Below are positions 34,478-43,468 of a stretch of 64,000 nucleotides of DNA, one piece after another. Every line of letters begins with the position of its first letter. The stretch's first letter is position 1. Source of the DNA: VRUE01 sp963796705 (GTDB taxonomy: Bacteria > Actinomycetota > Thermoleophilia > Solirubrobacterales > 70-9). The position numbers and the translations under genes were made by a program. Location of the stretch: contig CAWCMK010000001.1 in the NCBI GenBank assembly GCA_963796705.1, positions 1 to 64,000 of the forward strand. The letters are read 5' to 3'. A model generated the notes under the pieces. It saw nothing but the letters and a program-made list of their open reading frames with translations. It was not told the DNA's origin and did not search any database.

Positions 34478-37400
34478 TTAGCGTGCGATGCGCATCGCAC
34501 GCTCGGCGCTTCGGACCCGCTGCTTGCCGAGCTGCTTCTGTACCCGCGCGAGGCGCATCTCGGCCTCACGCCGATCCCGTCGCTGGGCGGCATCGCGGGG
34601 CTTGCCGCCGAGCGGGTCTTTGCCGTCGGAGGTGATGCCGTAGCGCTGGCGGTAGCCGTAAATCGCATCGACACCGTTGTTCCAGAGCGAGGCATGCAGC
34701 GGGTCCTTGGAACGCTCCCCGAGGCTCTCCTTGATCAGCTTGCTCGTCTGCGATCGCTCAGCCGCGACCGCCCGGCGGCGCAGATCGACCAGGCGGTCCT
34801 CGATCAAGGCAAGCTCGGCCCGCTCGGCTCCACTGAAGCCGGACTGGCCGGGGCGCAGCGGTCGCGACCTCGACGGTGAGGCCGTCGCGCTCGCCTTCAA
34901 GGCGGCGGAGCTGCGCGGCACCGACGCTGGCGTGCTCGCCGTCGGCTTCCGCGAGCCGAGACTCGGCGGCTTCTATACGCCGCTCGAGGTCGGTAAGTCG
35001 CTCCTCGGCGGGAGAGCGCTCGGAGGCGGCTGCGCGGCGGCGCTCAAGCTCGGCCCGTCGCCTTGCCAGGTCGAGCGGCGCCATCGCCTCGACCTCCTTT
35101 CGCGCCCCGACCTCGACTGCGGCGTACTCTCCAGCCGCTCGCTCCGCGCCGACGCGGAGATCGTGGGCGGCGTCCTCCACCTCCCGCGTCCCCGGCCCGA
35201 AGTCCGCGTCGGTCAGCTCCGAGGCGGCGACGCCGTAGGCGGTGGTGGCGCCAGAGCTGCGGGAGATCGCAACGGTGAAATCCTCGCGGCTGATGCCGGA
35301 GTCGAGCAGAGCAAAAGCTGAACCGAAGGTCTTTGACTCGGTGCTGTAAGTGGTGAGGGCGTAGGCGTGCTGGATCGCCGGCTCCCGCGAGGGCGTGACT
35401 TTCTCCAGGTAGTTGCGGTCGAGCCGCGCGCCCTCGCCTTCGACGCCGAGGCGCTGGAGGTAGAGGTGGTGCTTGGCCTGATCGACGCCGACGACCTCCC
35501 AGCGTTCGCGGTTCGACACCTGGGGCGTGTTGATCCGAGTGACGACGCGATCACCGACGGCGAAGTGCTGGCCGCCGACCATCAGCGACTGAGCTGCCAC
35601 GGTGCCGTCTGCGACAAGCAGCTCGCGGGCGCGTTCGTTCAGCTCGGCGACGTCGCGGGTGCGGCGGGCGATCATCACCGCGTCATCGCCGGCGGCGTAG
35701 CGCTTGTGCCAGTCGAGAACCTGGGCGTCGAGCGCCTCGGGCAGGGTGTCGGCGATCACCAGGCGGTCTTGAGCGCGGAGCACGTCGAGCGCGTCAGAGC
35801 CGCGACCTTCGTGCGCGAGTTCAACGATTTCGCGGTCCACCGGATCTCGCTGGCGGCGGATCTGCGTCAGCACGACCGGCTCGATCTCGTTGGTCAGGTT
35901 GCCGTAGAGGCCACCGGGACCGACCGCGCCGATCTGGCGAGGGTCGCCAATCAGGACGAGCTTGCCGTCGCAGCCCGCGGCGAGGTCGGCAAGCGCAGCT
36001 ATGTGAGGCGTTGGGGTGGTCGAGGACTCATCGACAATGATCACCGTCCCCGGCGGCAACGGCGCGATCCCGCGCTCCGCCAGCTCGCCGGTCTGGATCA
36101 GGAAGGCGGTGACTGAGGTCGCCGGAACCCCGGCGTCGGAAAGCTCGCCGGAAGCGCTGCGCGCCGTGGCGACGCCAACGCCTCGAATCCCGGCCGCCGA
36201 CCACGCTTCCTGGGCGGCGGCGAGCGCGGTGGTCTTGCCCGTCCCGGGAAGAGCCGCGACGGCGATGACCCGCTCGCCGCCGGTGGTGAGGCGGCGCACC
36301 ATCTCGACCTGCTGGTCGCTCAGGTAGCGGTGGCGGTCGAGAACGGCGGCGAGCGTGGCGCCATCGACCACGGCGGCTCCGGCGTCCTTACCCTTCCTTG
36401 CCGTCGCCATGACGGACTGCTCCATCTGCCACAGGCGCGGGGTGGTGTAGTAGGTCGAGTCGAGCGGGCCGACGCCGTGGTGGACCTCGATCAGCCGCCG
36501 ACCGTCGAGCAAGGACTCGACCGCGGCCTCCAGGGCGGCGGCGTCTGCACCCTCGAGGAGCTGGTTCGCCACCGCAGACAAAAGATCGCGGCGGTCGAAG
36601 TGAGAGTGGTGTGCCTCCAGGTCGGCAAGGGCGCGGTCGAGCTGTTCGGTGCCGATCGCGCGAGGCTCGCGGCGGCGACCGCGAGCGAGCATCCGGTCGA
36701 TCGACTCCCGGGTGAGGTCGTACTCGGCGGCACGCGAGATCCACTCCTCCAGCTGGGTGTCGGGGTCAACTGTGTAGTCCTTTGCGTCGCGAGTCCGGTA
36801 AGCGGCGACTTCGGCGGCCGCCGGGGAGCTGGTGCCCCGCTCGGCCATCGCCGCCACGATCTCCGCCCGCCGCTGGGAAAAGTGGTCGATCACCGGCCGC
36901 CCGATGCCGGCGAGATCGGCATAGCCGTTGACGACCGGCTGCCACTCGGCGCCGATCTCGCGGGTCAGCTCGGCGCGAAGCGCCGCCTGGTAGACGTAGC
37001 CCGCCGGTTTTGCCTCGCGCAGAAGCGGCGACTGGCGCCGGGGGTTGGCGAGACTGAGCCAGCGCTGATCCGAGGCGGCGCGGGTCATGTTGGCGGTGAC
37101 GAGGTGGGTGTGAAGGGCAGGATCGCCGGCCCGCGAGGAGCGGTGGCGGAAGCTCATTGAGAGGAAGCCCGCGCCCGATTCGATCACCGCGCCGCCCTTG
37201 CCTCGCTGGACGAAGCAGGCAGTCCTCTCCAGATAACCGACTGCCTCGGCGACAGCATGATCGTGGGCGCGAAGGATCGCGGCGCGGACCTCGGGTGAGC
37301 CAACCGCGTAGAGCAGCGAGACAGACTTCGGTGCGGCGAAGCGAATGTCATAGCCGAGGATCGGGTCGAGGCGGCGCTCGCGCCCGTCTGCGTCTACGAA

Positions 37401-37637
37401 CTTCCTGGGCTCCGGGCGGGAGACGAGGACGACGCCGGTGACAGGGTGCTTTCCGGCGAGGACTGCGGCGTAGGCGTCGCGGTCAACTTCGCCCTCAAGG
37501 CCGAGCTCTGCTGCCAGCTCGCCCATCCACTCGCCCGGCACCTCCCCGGGCTTCGTGTAGTAGTCGTCGCCGCCTTCGGCGACGGCGTTGATCCAGTAGT
37601 CGGCGTTGCGGGAACCGATCTTCGTCACTCCCACCAT
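34478..37637 (-). CDS. MobF relaxase-helicase (TrwC/TraI type)
   Basis: Nicks the transfer origin, stays covalently attached to the DNA and unwinds it for conjugation. N-terminal relaxase: early tyrosines in NADYWINAVAEGGDDYY, FAAPKSVSLLYA, and the metal triad in DPALHTHLVTANM. Helicase domain: Walker A ALPGTGKTTALAAAQ, Walker B VIIVDESSTTP, IGDPRQIGAVGPGG, and AYALTTYSTESKTF near the C-terminus. ATG 37637 follows AGGGG. A frameshift near 34860 carries the true C-terminus into the frame ending at TAA 34478 (GAERAELALIEDRLVDL...RAMRIAR), so the full length is about 1,050 residues. Confidence 0.92.
34480..34503. repeat. 24-bp perfect palindrome at the relaxase 3' end
   Basis: AGCGTGCGAT-GCGC-ATCGCACGCT overlaps the last codons and stop of the relaxase gene. 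There is no T-run. It may slow 3' exonucleases or act as a weak terminator between the relaxase and sigma-factor genes. Confidence 0.45.
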
Positions 37638-37875
37638 CGCCCCTGTTGTCCAGCGCGCGGCATGGTTGCACCGGGTGAACCGCAGGGTTCGTAGTGTGTC
37701 GGGCTTCGAGGTCTGAGCTAACTGGGGCTCTGGAGCGATAGCCAGATCGGCTGGTGGGACTGCCGTTTTGCTGTGTCTCGTTGCCTGACTACAGGGCTTC
37801 CTGATGGCCTTGATCTGCCTGGATGGGTTGCTGCTTTCTTGCTCGCTACTGATCTAGGTGGTCTTGACGCTCATG

Positions 37876-37889
37876 CGAACATACGTTCG
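37876..37889 (+). promoter_or_regulatory. LexA/SOS box
   Basis: CGAAC-ATAC-GTTCG is a perfect match to the Gram-positive/actinobacterial SOS box (GAAC-N4-GTTC core). It abuts the ATG at 37890, so LexA bound here would block transcription or initiation of the downstream gene, which appears leaderless or nearly so. Confidence 0.75.
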
Positions 37890-38201
37890 ATGCCGCTGGA
37901 CGAACCGAGCTACGCCAGGTTCCGCGCCGCGCTGAACGCCGGCGACGTGGCCGAAGCCTTCGACGTCGCCAAACGCCTCTCCGGCCTGCTCTCACTGCTC
38001 GACGCCCTGGAGCTGACGCTGCTCGCCGCGAAGAGGGGCTGGGAGGGGTCGTTTCAAGACTGTGCTGCTCGCTGGATCGCCCGCGTGGCTGTCGAGAAGG
38101 AGATGAAGCTCGACCAAGTTGCTTCGGCGGCGATCATCTTTCAGGAAGCTGGTCGAGGAGAGAACGAGAACGCCTTCAGGTCACTCGCGGCATACCTCTA
38201 G
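37890..38201 (+). CDS. Putative SOS-controlled protein, 103 aa
   Basis: From ATG 37890 (MPLDEPSYARFRAALNAGDV). Helical and soluble: AEAFDVAKRLSGLLSLLDAL, ELTLLAAKRGWEGSFQDCAA, RWIARVAVEKEMKLDQVA. The open frame continues upstream to 37773, but the LexA box directly before this ATG argues for the short form. No recognised domain. SOS control of a mobile-element gene suggests a part in excision or transfer induction, or in tolerance to DNA damage. Confidence 0.6.
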   Translation: MPLDEPSYARFRAALNAGDVAEAFDVAKRLSGLLSLLDALELTLLAAKRGWEGSFQDCAARWIARVAVEKEMKLDQVASAAIIFQEAGRGENENAFRSLAAYL

Positions 38202-38219
38202 GACTCAGCGGCGCAGCGC

Positions 38220-38255
38220 AAAAAAAGGCGCCCACCCTCGCGGGTGGACGCCCTT
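38220..38255 (-). terminator. Rho-independent terminator after ssb
   Basis: On the minus strand, GGGCGTCCACCC-GCGA-GGGTGGGCGCC is followed by seven T residues, 13 bases after the ssb stop. It also lies 19 bases past the end of the convergent plus-strand gene, where the A-run means it would only work well for the minus strand. Confidence 0.9.
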
Positions 38256-38268
38256 GGGCGGTTCGAGT

Positions 38269-38679
38269 CTAGAAGGGGATGTCGTCCTCGCCCTCCTCTC
38301 CGGCCTCCCCGGCCTGCTCGGGCTCCTCGGCATCCGCCGCCCCGTCCTTCGGCTTGCCGCCGAGGAACTGGACCGTTTCGGCGACGATCCCGACGTACTC
38401 GCGGTGACCGTCGTCGGTGTCGCGCTCGCGGAAGTCGAGCCGGCCTTCGACCGCCACCGGGCGACCCTTCGCCAGGTACTCCGCGCAGCTCTCGCCCTGG
38501 GCACCCCAGACCGTCACGTTGAAGTAGTTGGGCTTGTCGACCCACTCCTCGTGACCGTTTTTGCGCCGCCCGTTGACCGCAACCCGCAGGTTGCAGACCG
38601 AGGTGCCGCCGTTGGTGTTCCGCAGGTCCGGATCACGGGTCAGGTTGCCTGTGATCACGACTGAGTTGATGTTCTGCAT
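38269..38679 (-). CDS. ssb: Single-stranded DNA-binding protein of the element
   Basis: A 136-residue OB-fold SSB: MQNINSVVITGNLTRDPDLR, TSVCNLRVAVNGRR, KPNYFNVTVWGAQGESCAEY, LAKGRPVAVEGRLDFRER and the acidic tail ending EGEDDIPF that recruits repair and replication proteins. ATG 38679 follows GGAGG. Conjugative elements often carry their own SSB to coat incoming strands and limit SOS induction. It is separated from the SOS-box gene by a terminator. Confidence 0.94.
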   Translation of the reverse strand: MQNINSVVITGNLTRDPDLRNTNGGTSVCNLRVAVNGRRKNGHEEWVDKPNYFNVTVWGAQGESCAEYLAKGRPVAVEGRLDFRERDTDDGHREYVGIVAETVQFLGGKPKDGAADAEEPEQAGEAGEEGEDDIPF

Positions 38680-38960
38680 TTCGGGCCTCCTTTGAGAGGT
38701 GGTTCGTTTGACGAGCCCAGGTAGGGCGCGCGACCGAGTGCGCGGAACCGGAGCCGAAGGCGGAGGGAAACCCCCTTGCGGGGTTGAAGCGCGGGAGGCG
38801 CGTGCCAGCCTGGTGGGAGGAAATCGGACTGCCTCTCTGGAGACCGCAAGCGCCACACAGGAGTTGTCCAATCCCCTGGCCCATTGCACCTGCTCCGCTC
38901 GCCCTTCGGCGGCACTCTCAACCCAAGCTGCTGTTCAAACGATCGTCGCTCTCAGAACGA
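38680..38960. other. Intergenic stretch between ssb and the ardC tail
   Basis: About 280 bases with no supported gene. It contains the ssb leader and a small hairpin near 38768-38788 (AACCCCC-TTGC-GGGGTT type) and another GC-rich hairpin next to it. Open frames here are arginine/proline-rich and read as composition artefacts. Confidence 0.4.
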
Positions 38961-39092
38961 TCAAGAGGAGACACCGGCCTCCATTTCCTCTTGGTTGCCT
39001 GCAGCCAGTGCTGCCTCCTCGATCCGACTCGCCAGGCGGTCGATCAGCCCGGCGTAGCGCTCGATCTCCTCGCCTTTGCTCCAGCTCGTCAT
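38961..39092 (-). pseudogene. 3' fragment of the ArdC-type gene, cut by IS110
   Basis: After removing the IS110 sequence, the ardC frame from 41392 continues here: DTSG-SSVPYMTSW-SKGEEIERYAGLIDRLA-SRIEEAAL, ending at TGA 38961-38963. SVPYxxSW followed by a helical IERYAGLIDRLA segment is the usual end of ArdC-type antirestriction proteins. An internal ATG at 39092 could start a 43-residue peptide, which I regard as incidental. Confidence 0.8.
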
Positions 39093-39118
39093 GTAGGGGA
39101 CCGATGAGACTTCCTGTG

Positions 39119-40333
39119 TCAACCCCCCGCCGGTTGAAGCCTTCGCAAGTTTCCGTGTTTGGTGGGGTCATAAGGCACTTCGTCCTGCCAGCAGCGCCAG
39201 AGAACGCGCAGCCAGGCGCGCCCCAGGACGCGGATTGCATGAGGGTGCTCGAGGCCACGGGCACGGGCGTCGAGGTAGACCTTCCGCGCCCACGGATGGG
39301 TGTGGCGGGTGGAGTTGGCGAGGCAGGCGACGGCGTCACGCAGGCGCTTGTCGCAGGCCCAGCGAAAGCCGGCGACCTTGCGCTTGCCCGACTCCCGCGC
39401 CACCGGTGCCATGCCGGCGTCGGCGGCCAGCGCCTCCTGCGTCGGGTAGCGCCCGCGGTCATCGCCGATCTCGGCCACCAGCCGCGCCGCCGTCACCACC
39501 GACTTGGGGTCTTTGAACAGCGGCAGGAAGACCTGCCCGTCGGGATGGGCACGGACCGCCCCGGCGATCTGGGAGGTGAGCTCGCGGATCTGCTCGACGA
39601 TCGGCTTCAAGGCAGCGACCAGGCCGAGCACCGCGCCTCTGCGTGCCTCGGCCTCCAGGGCTCCGGCGCGACCGGCCGGCGCGGTGCGCAGCCGCTCCAG
39701 CAGCTCGGCGGCCGAGCGCCGTCCGCAGTAGCCATGACGGGCGAGGAAACCCGCCATGCGCTTCTCGCCAAGCCCCCGCGCATCCTCGGGGGCCGGGTAG
39801 CGCTCCAAAAAGGCCAGCCCGATCGGGGAGTCGACGTCGGCGAAGACCTGCGCAGCGCCGGGCCAGAAGGCATCCAGCTGCGCCCGCAGCTCGTTGGCCA
39901 GTCTCACCCGGGCGCCGACCAGGTCCTCGCGGGTGCGGGTCAGCGCCCGCAGCGCCTTGGTCTCGTCGGAGTTCGGCCGAAGGGCCCGATGGCGGTGGGA
40001 GTCGGTGCGCGCCAGCTCGGCCAAGACGAAGGCGTCGAAGCCATCGGACTTGCCGCCGGCGGCCTCATAGCGAGGTCTGGTCGCCTTCAGCTTGTTCGGG
40101 TGGATCGGCAAGACGGTGAAACCGGCCTCCAGCAGGCGATCGACCAGCACTCCGTCCGGTCGCTCGATCGCCACCCTCACCACGCCGAGGGTCCGCATCC
40201 GGGCGATCAGCTCTTCGATGCCCACCTCGTCGTGGGCGAAGAACTCACCCTCCAGCTTCAACCCACCCTCGTCGACCACGCAGAGCGCGTGCTCCTCGCT
40301 GGCCCAGTCGATGCCGGCGAATGCCTCATCCAT
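39119..40333 (-). CDS. IS110-family transposase (bridge-RNA-guided recombinase)
   Basis: A 404-residue DEDD recombinase. RuvC-like N-terminal domain: FAGIDWASEEHALCVVDEGG (first Asp), VAIERPDGVLVDRLLEAGF (Glu), KSDGFDAFVLAELARTD (Asp pair). C-terminal Tnp domain: QALAADAGMAPVARESGKRK and FRWACDKRLRDAVACLANST with the catalytic Ser region. Length and intactness suggest a functional enzyme. ATG 40333; stop TGA 39119-39121 lies ten bases from the right end of the element. Confidence 0.93.
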   Translation of the reverse strand: MDEAFAGIDWASEEHALCVVDEGGLKLEGEFFAHDEVGIEELIARMRTLGVVRVAIERPDGVLVDRLLEAGFTVLPIHPNKLKATRPRYEAAGGKSDGFDAFVLAELARTDSHRHRALRPNSDETKALRALTRTREDLVGARVRLANELRAQLDAFWPGAAQVFADVDSPIGLAFLERYPAPEDARGLGEKRMAGFLARHGYCGRRSAAELLERLRTAPAGRAGALEAEARRGAVLGLVAALKPIVEQIRELTSQIAGAVRAHPDGQVFLPLFKDPKSVVTAARLVAEIGDDRGRYPTQEALAADAGMAPVARESGKRKVAGFRWACDKRLRDAVACLANSTRHTHPWARKVYLDARARGLEHPHAIRVLGRAWLRVLWRCWQDEVPYDPTKHGNLRRLQPAGG

Positions 40334-40384
40334 CGTCTTCCTCCTCGGATCGCTTTCACTTGCGCCGGCCGGGAGGTACCGTTG

Positions 40385-40525
40385 CGGGTGCTCATAGTTG
40401 GGCGCTTGAGGACGCCACTTCCTGTGGCCGCTTCAGGTGCCTCCGACCGCCGGGAGACGCTGGTCTCATCGTGGCCCTCTGCGGGGCTAGCACTGAGGGC
40501 GTTCTCCCGACGGCGGTCGGCTTCT
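40385..40525 (-). ncRNA. Candidate IS110 bridge RNA
   Basis: In the 5' non-coding end on the transposase strand. A strong stem (CCGACCGCCG with CGGCGGTCGG) encloses a loop holding CAGTGCT (40495-40489; target left half reads CAGTGGCT) and CGATGAG (40471-40465; complementary to the target right half CTCATCG). A second loop holds CACAGGAAGT (40426-40417; identical to the element's right end at 39118-39109) and CTATGAG (40397-40391; complementary to the left end CTCATAG). The order target loop then donor loop matches that described for IS621-type bridge RNAs. Ends of the RNA are approximate. Confidence 0.8.
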
Positions 40526-40611
40526 CTATGTGTTCCCCCGGGATCTTCGACGGCCTCGCTTCGCTCGGCCTCCATATCTAGATCTCAGAAGAACAAGGGG
40601 AAGGTTCTCCT

Positions 40612-41392
40612 ATGAGCCACTGGTGTCGAGGCCGAGGGTCGAACAAACGCTGTAGGCGACGCACTCGACAACGACCTCCTCCTCGGCGTAGCTCAACTTC
40701 GGATCGTCCTCACGTCGGTCGACGCCGACGAGCGCATGGGCGAGCTCGTGAACCTCGACGGCGACCTGGGCGTTCGGCGAGAAGTCCTCCGCCACCTGAT
40801 CGACGGCGATGCGACCGGCGCTCCGTTCGCAGTACCCACGGGACCCACCAGTGACCTCCTCGACCTCGACACTGAAACCGATCGAAGCGCCGAAGTCCGC
40901 CAGCGGCTCGAAGAGGTCGGCGAGGCCGTCACCCTCGACCGGCTCGATCGGCGGCTCAAGCTCGACCGGCCCGCCGGGGAACTCGGGCAGCGGCTCGACT
41001 TGGGAGCGGTCGAAGACGGCGGCGAGGCGGAAGTAGGTGCGCGGCTTGGAGCCCGGGTCCGCCCCGGCCTTCCTCCACTCGCGCAGCTTCTTCGCCGAGG
41101 GCGTGCACGGCGCCCAGATCCGAATCCCGTGCTCGCCCTTGCGGACCGCGTAGCCGAGGGTGAGCCAGCGTCGGAAGCCGGCGACGCAGGTCGCCTCCGA
41201 TCTCTGGCTGGCGATCAGTAGTTGGTTGTGGAAGCTGTAGGTGTGGAAGTGGCGGCGGACGCGGAGCCAGCGCTGCCAGCCCTCGCTAGAGCGCAGTTCC
41301 TCAATCGCCGCCGTCATCAACTCGCGCTCGGCGGCTCGTTTCGCGGCGCGCTCCTCCTCGCTGAGTTCTCGACGTCGTCGTCGTTTTGCCAT
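40612..41392 (-). pseudogene. ArdC-type antirestriction protein gene, 5' part
   Basis: N-terminal DNA-binding DUF1738-like region (WQRWLRVRRHFHTYSFHNQL, CVAGFRRWLTLGYAVRKGEH, GIRIWAPCTPSAKKLREWRK), then a zincin-like domain with AVEVHELAHALVGVDR (HExxH-type site reads HELAH) and EEVVVECVAYSVCSTLGLDT. The frame is broken by IS110 after DTSGS and ends 10 bases downstream in a TAG supplied by the element. The last ~50 residues are at 38961-39108. ArdC proteins protect incoming DNA from host restriction; a truncated but near-complete protein could still be made. Confidence 0.85.
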
Positions 41393-41440
41393 GAGGTTCT
41401 CCTTGGTTGGGCCACTGGCGCGGCCTCGGTTGATGTGCCC

Positions 41441-41722
41441 TCAGCGCCAGGTGGCGTTCGAGCCGTAGCCGCCGAGCTCGTGGGCGCGAACGGCCGCCGC
41501 GTCACCTCTGCGCTCTGCCATCTCGCGGCTGAGCTCGCGGGCTTCGCGGCGACGGTCCGCCGTAGAAGTTCTCCTTACCTTGAGCAGGCGCTTGATCTCG
41601 CGATCGGCCTGATTGAAGCTCTGCGGGTAGGCGAAGGACCCACCGGTGCTGAGGGCCAGGTTCTTCAGGTATCTGAGCTGTTTGGGCGTCGGCTTTCTGG
41701 GCTGTGGATGTGAGTTGGTCAT
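41441..41722 (-). CDS. DUF3072-like small protein
   Basis: A 93-residue protein from ATG 41722 (MTNSHPQPRKPTPKQLRYLKNL). The segment KPTPKQLRYLKNLALSTGGS and the following FNQADREIKRLL resemble DUF3072-type domains common on actinobacterial mobile elements; the rest is a charged helix (ADRRREARELSREMAERRGD). It lies between parB and ardC on the same strand, 48 bases before the ardC start. Function unknown. Confidence 0.65.
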   Translation of the reverse strand: MTNSHPQPRKPTPKQLRYLKNLALSTGGSFAYPQSFNQADREIKRLLKVRRTSTADRRREARELSREMAERRGDAAAVRAHELGGYGSNATWR

Positions 41723-41867
41723 GGCCCAGCCAGAGCGGGCCGGAGGAGGCCGGGCGCAGCCCGGTCGGGGGAGGTCTGCTAGGCGTCGGGGCCGGGCCGA
41801 CTCACAGCCCACTGCAGAGAAGCACCGGAGGAGAGCCCGACCCGATAGGCCCTCCCCCGGCTATCTC

Positions 41868-43376
41868 CTACCTGCCGCTCTTGCGGCGCCGGCGCCGCGG
41901 CCGCACTGACTTGATGTCAGCGCCGAGCAGCTTCTCGACCCCGCGGGAGGCCCGGATGCCGCCGCGGACCCGCTTTGACTGCGGCAGCTCCTCCTCGTCT
42001 GCGAGGAGGGAAGCGATCAGCGCGTCGCCGAGGATCTCCAGCACCTCACCCTCGGAGGTCGCCTTCGCGACCCGCTCCGCCAGGTACTCCGAGCACTGCT
42101 CCGTATCGGCGTAGCTGACTTTCTCCCGGGACTCACCCGATTTCAGCTGCTTGACCTCAACCTCCTGCAGCTGCGGGGTGGTCAGGCGCAGACCCCGGGC
42201 GCCGAGGCGCTCGTTGTCGGCGATCACCACTGCCGCCACCGCCTTGGCCCGGGCGAGCGCGTGCTGCTTTCGACCCTTGCCGCCGCGGCGCTCGAGCAGC
42301 TTCAGGCCGAGCTCTTCGTTGTAGCGACGAGCATCGGCCGCGCGCTGCTTGGCCTCCTCGCGCTTGGCGCGCTTCTCCTCTTTGACCTTGTCGGGATCGC
42401 CACCGTTGGTCGAGCCAGCGATCTCGGCCTGGCGTTTCTGGGCCTCGGCCTGCTCGTGCTCGATTCGCTCCAGCGCCCGCTCGGCGAGGTCGGCGGCCAG
42501 CTCGGCGTCGGTGATAACCGCCACCGTCGAGACCCATTCGCCGCGATCGACCTGGTGCTCGATCAAGCACCCGGCGGCGCGGGCTGCGTCGAGCTCGGCT
42601 TCGCCGAAGCGAATGACCGGGTCCTCGGAGCGATCCCAGCTGTTGGCGGCCCGGTAGCGCTCGACCAGCTCGCGGCCCTTCTTCGCATCGCCGGCGACCT
42701 TGGCGATCGAAACGGCGCCGGGGTCGATCATCGTCGGCTTGTTGTTGAAATGGGCCCTGGTTGTCGCCGAGAGGATTTCGCCGAAAGACTCGACGAGCTC
42801 GCGGCCGCTGAACTTGTGCCGTTTGGCGAGCTCGCAGATGCACTCGGCGACCCGCGGGCTGACCTTGGCCACCTCGCGCAGGTAGCGCTCGGCCTCGACC
42901 GGGACCTCACCGGCGGCGATCCGGGCCTGGACCGCCTCGGGCAGCGCCAGCAGGCGCAGGTGCTGGCTGACCCAGCTCTCCGATACCGCCAGCTCCTCGG
43001 CGATCTGGCGGTGAGTGGAGAGCTTCAGCTCCTCGGCCAGCGCCTTCAGGCCGCGAGCCGTGTCGATCGGGTCGAGGTCCTCGCGGTGGTGGTTCTCGAC
43101 CAGGGCCGCGGTCAGCGCGTCACCGGAATCGCGGACGTGGACGGGAACCTCCTTGATACCGGCGATCTTCGCCGCCTCGAGGCGGCGGTGGCCGGCGATC
43201 AGGACGTACTTGCCGTCGCCGTTTGGCCTCACGGTCAGCGGCTGCACGACGTCGGTGCGCCCGAGGCTCTCGGCAAGCCGTTTCAGACCCTCGGGGTCCA
43301 TGTGGGTGCGCGGGTTGAATCCCTCGGCCACCTCGATCTTTGCGACCTCGAGCAGGGGTGTTGCTACCTGGGTCAT
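41868..43376 (-). CDS. ParB-like partition/nuclease-domain protein
   Basis: A 502-residue ParB/RepB-type protein. Box I/II: NPRTHMDPEGLKRLAESLG, VVQPLTVRPNG, YVLIAGHRRLEAAKIAG, then ALTAALVENHHREDLDPIDT and the helix-turn-helix THRQIAEELAVSESWVSQHL. Residues ~330-385 form a long charged coiled coil (ALERIEHEQAEAQKRQAEIA). ATG 43376 follows AAGGAGC. No parA gene is visible, so it may regulate element gene expression or aid stabilisation rather than classical partition. Confidence 0.88.
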   Translation of the reverse strand: MTQVATPLLEVAKIEVAEGFNPRTHMDPEGLKRLAESLGRTDVVQPLTVRPNGDGKYVLIAGHRRLEAAKIAGIKEVPVHVRDSGDALTAALVENHHREDLDPIDTARGLKALAEELKLSTHRQIAEELAVSESWVSQHLRLLALPEAVQARIAAGEVPVEAERYLREVAKVSPRVAECICELAKRHKFSGRELVESFGEILSATTRAHFNNKPTMIDPGAVSIAKVAGDAKKGRELVERYRAANSWDRSEDPVIRFGEAELDAARAAGCLIEHQVDRGEWVSTVAVITDAELAADLAERALERIEHEQAEAQKRQAEIAGSTNGGDPDKVKEEKRAKREEAKQRAADARRYNEELGLKLLERRGGKGRKQHALARAKAVAAVVIADNERLGARGLRLTTPQLQEVEVKQLKSGESREKVSYADTEQCSEYLAERVAKATSEGEVLEILGDALIASLLADEEELPQSKRVRGGIRASRGVEKLLGADIKSVRPRRRRRKSGR

Positions 43377-43408
43377 CTTGTTGCTCCTTGCTATGCGCCC
43401 CCGCCCGA

Positions 43409-43453
43409 TGCGGGAGCCGGTGCCCCCGCGCCGCACGCGCAGCGTGCGATCCT
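43409..43453. repeat. Shared leader repeats upstream of parB
   Basis: Contains the exact 17-mer TGCGGGAGCCGGTGCCC (43409-43425), also at 5013-5029, followed by a hairpin CCGCACGCGCAGCGTGCGATCC (43431-43453) that is nearly identical to 34412-34434. It lies in the gap before parB on the minus strand. Confidence 0.65.
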
Positions 43454-43468
43454 GGCGGGGGTCCGGCT

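Larger units (their letters stand above)
39104..40611 (-). mobile_element. IS110-family insertion sequence (1.5 kb)
   Basis: The element interrupts ardC. Comparing junctions, the pre-insertion site is rebuilt as AGTGG-CTCAT-CGGTCC (minus strand), and CTCAT (plus-strand ATGAG) is found at both ends, at 40612-40616 and 39104-39108. There are no long inverted repeats, as expected for IS110. The layout is a 278-base non-coding left end, a transposase gene, and a right end of only about 10 bases after the stop. Confidence 0.88.

Noticed and set aside
38699..40615. 638-aa plus-strand ORF across the IS110 element
   Set aside because: Antisense to the transposase and spanning both IS junctions; no domain content.
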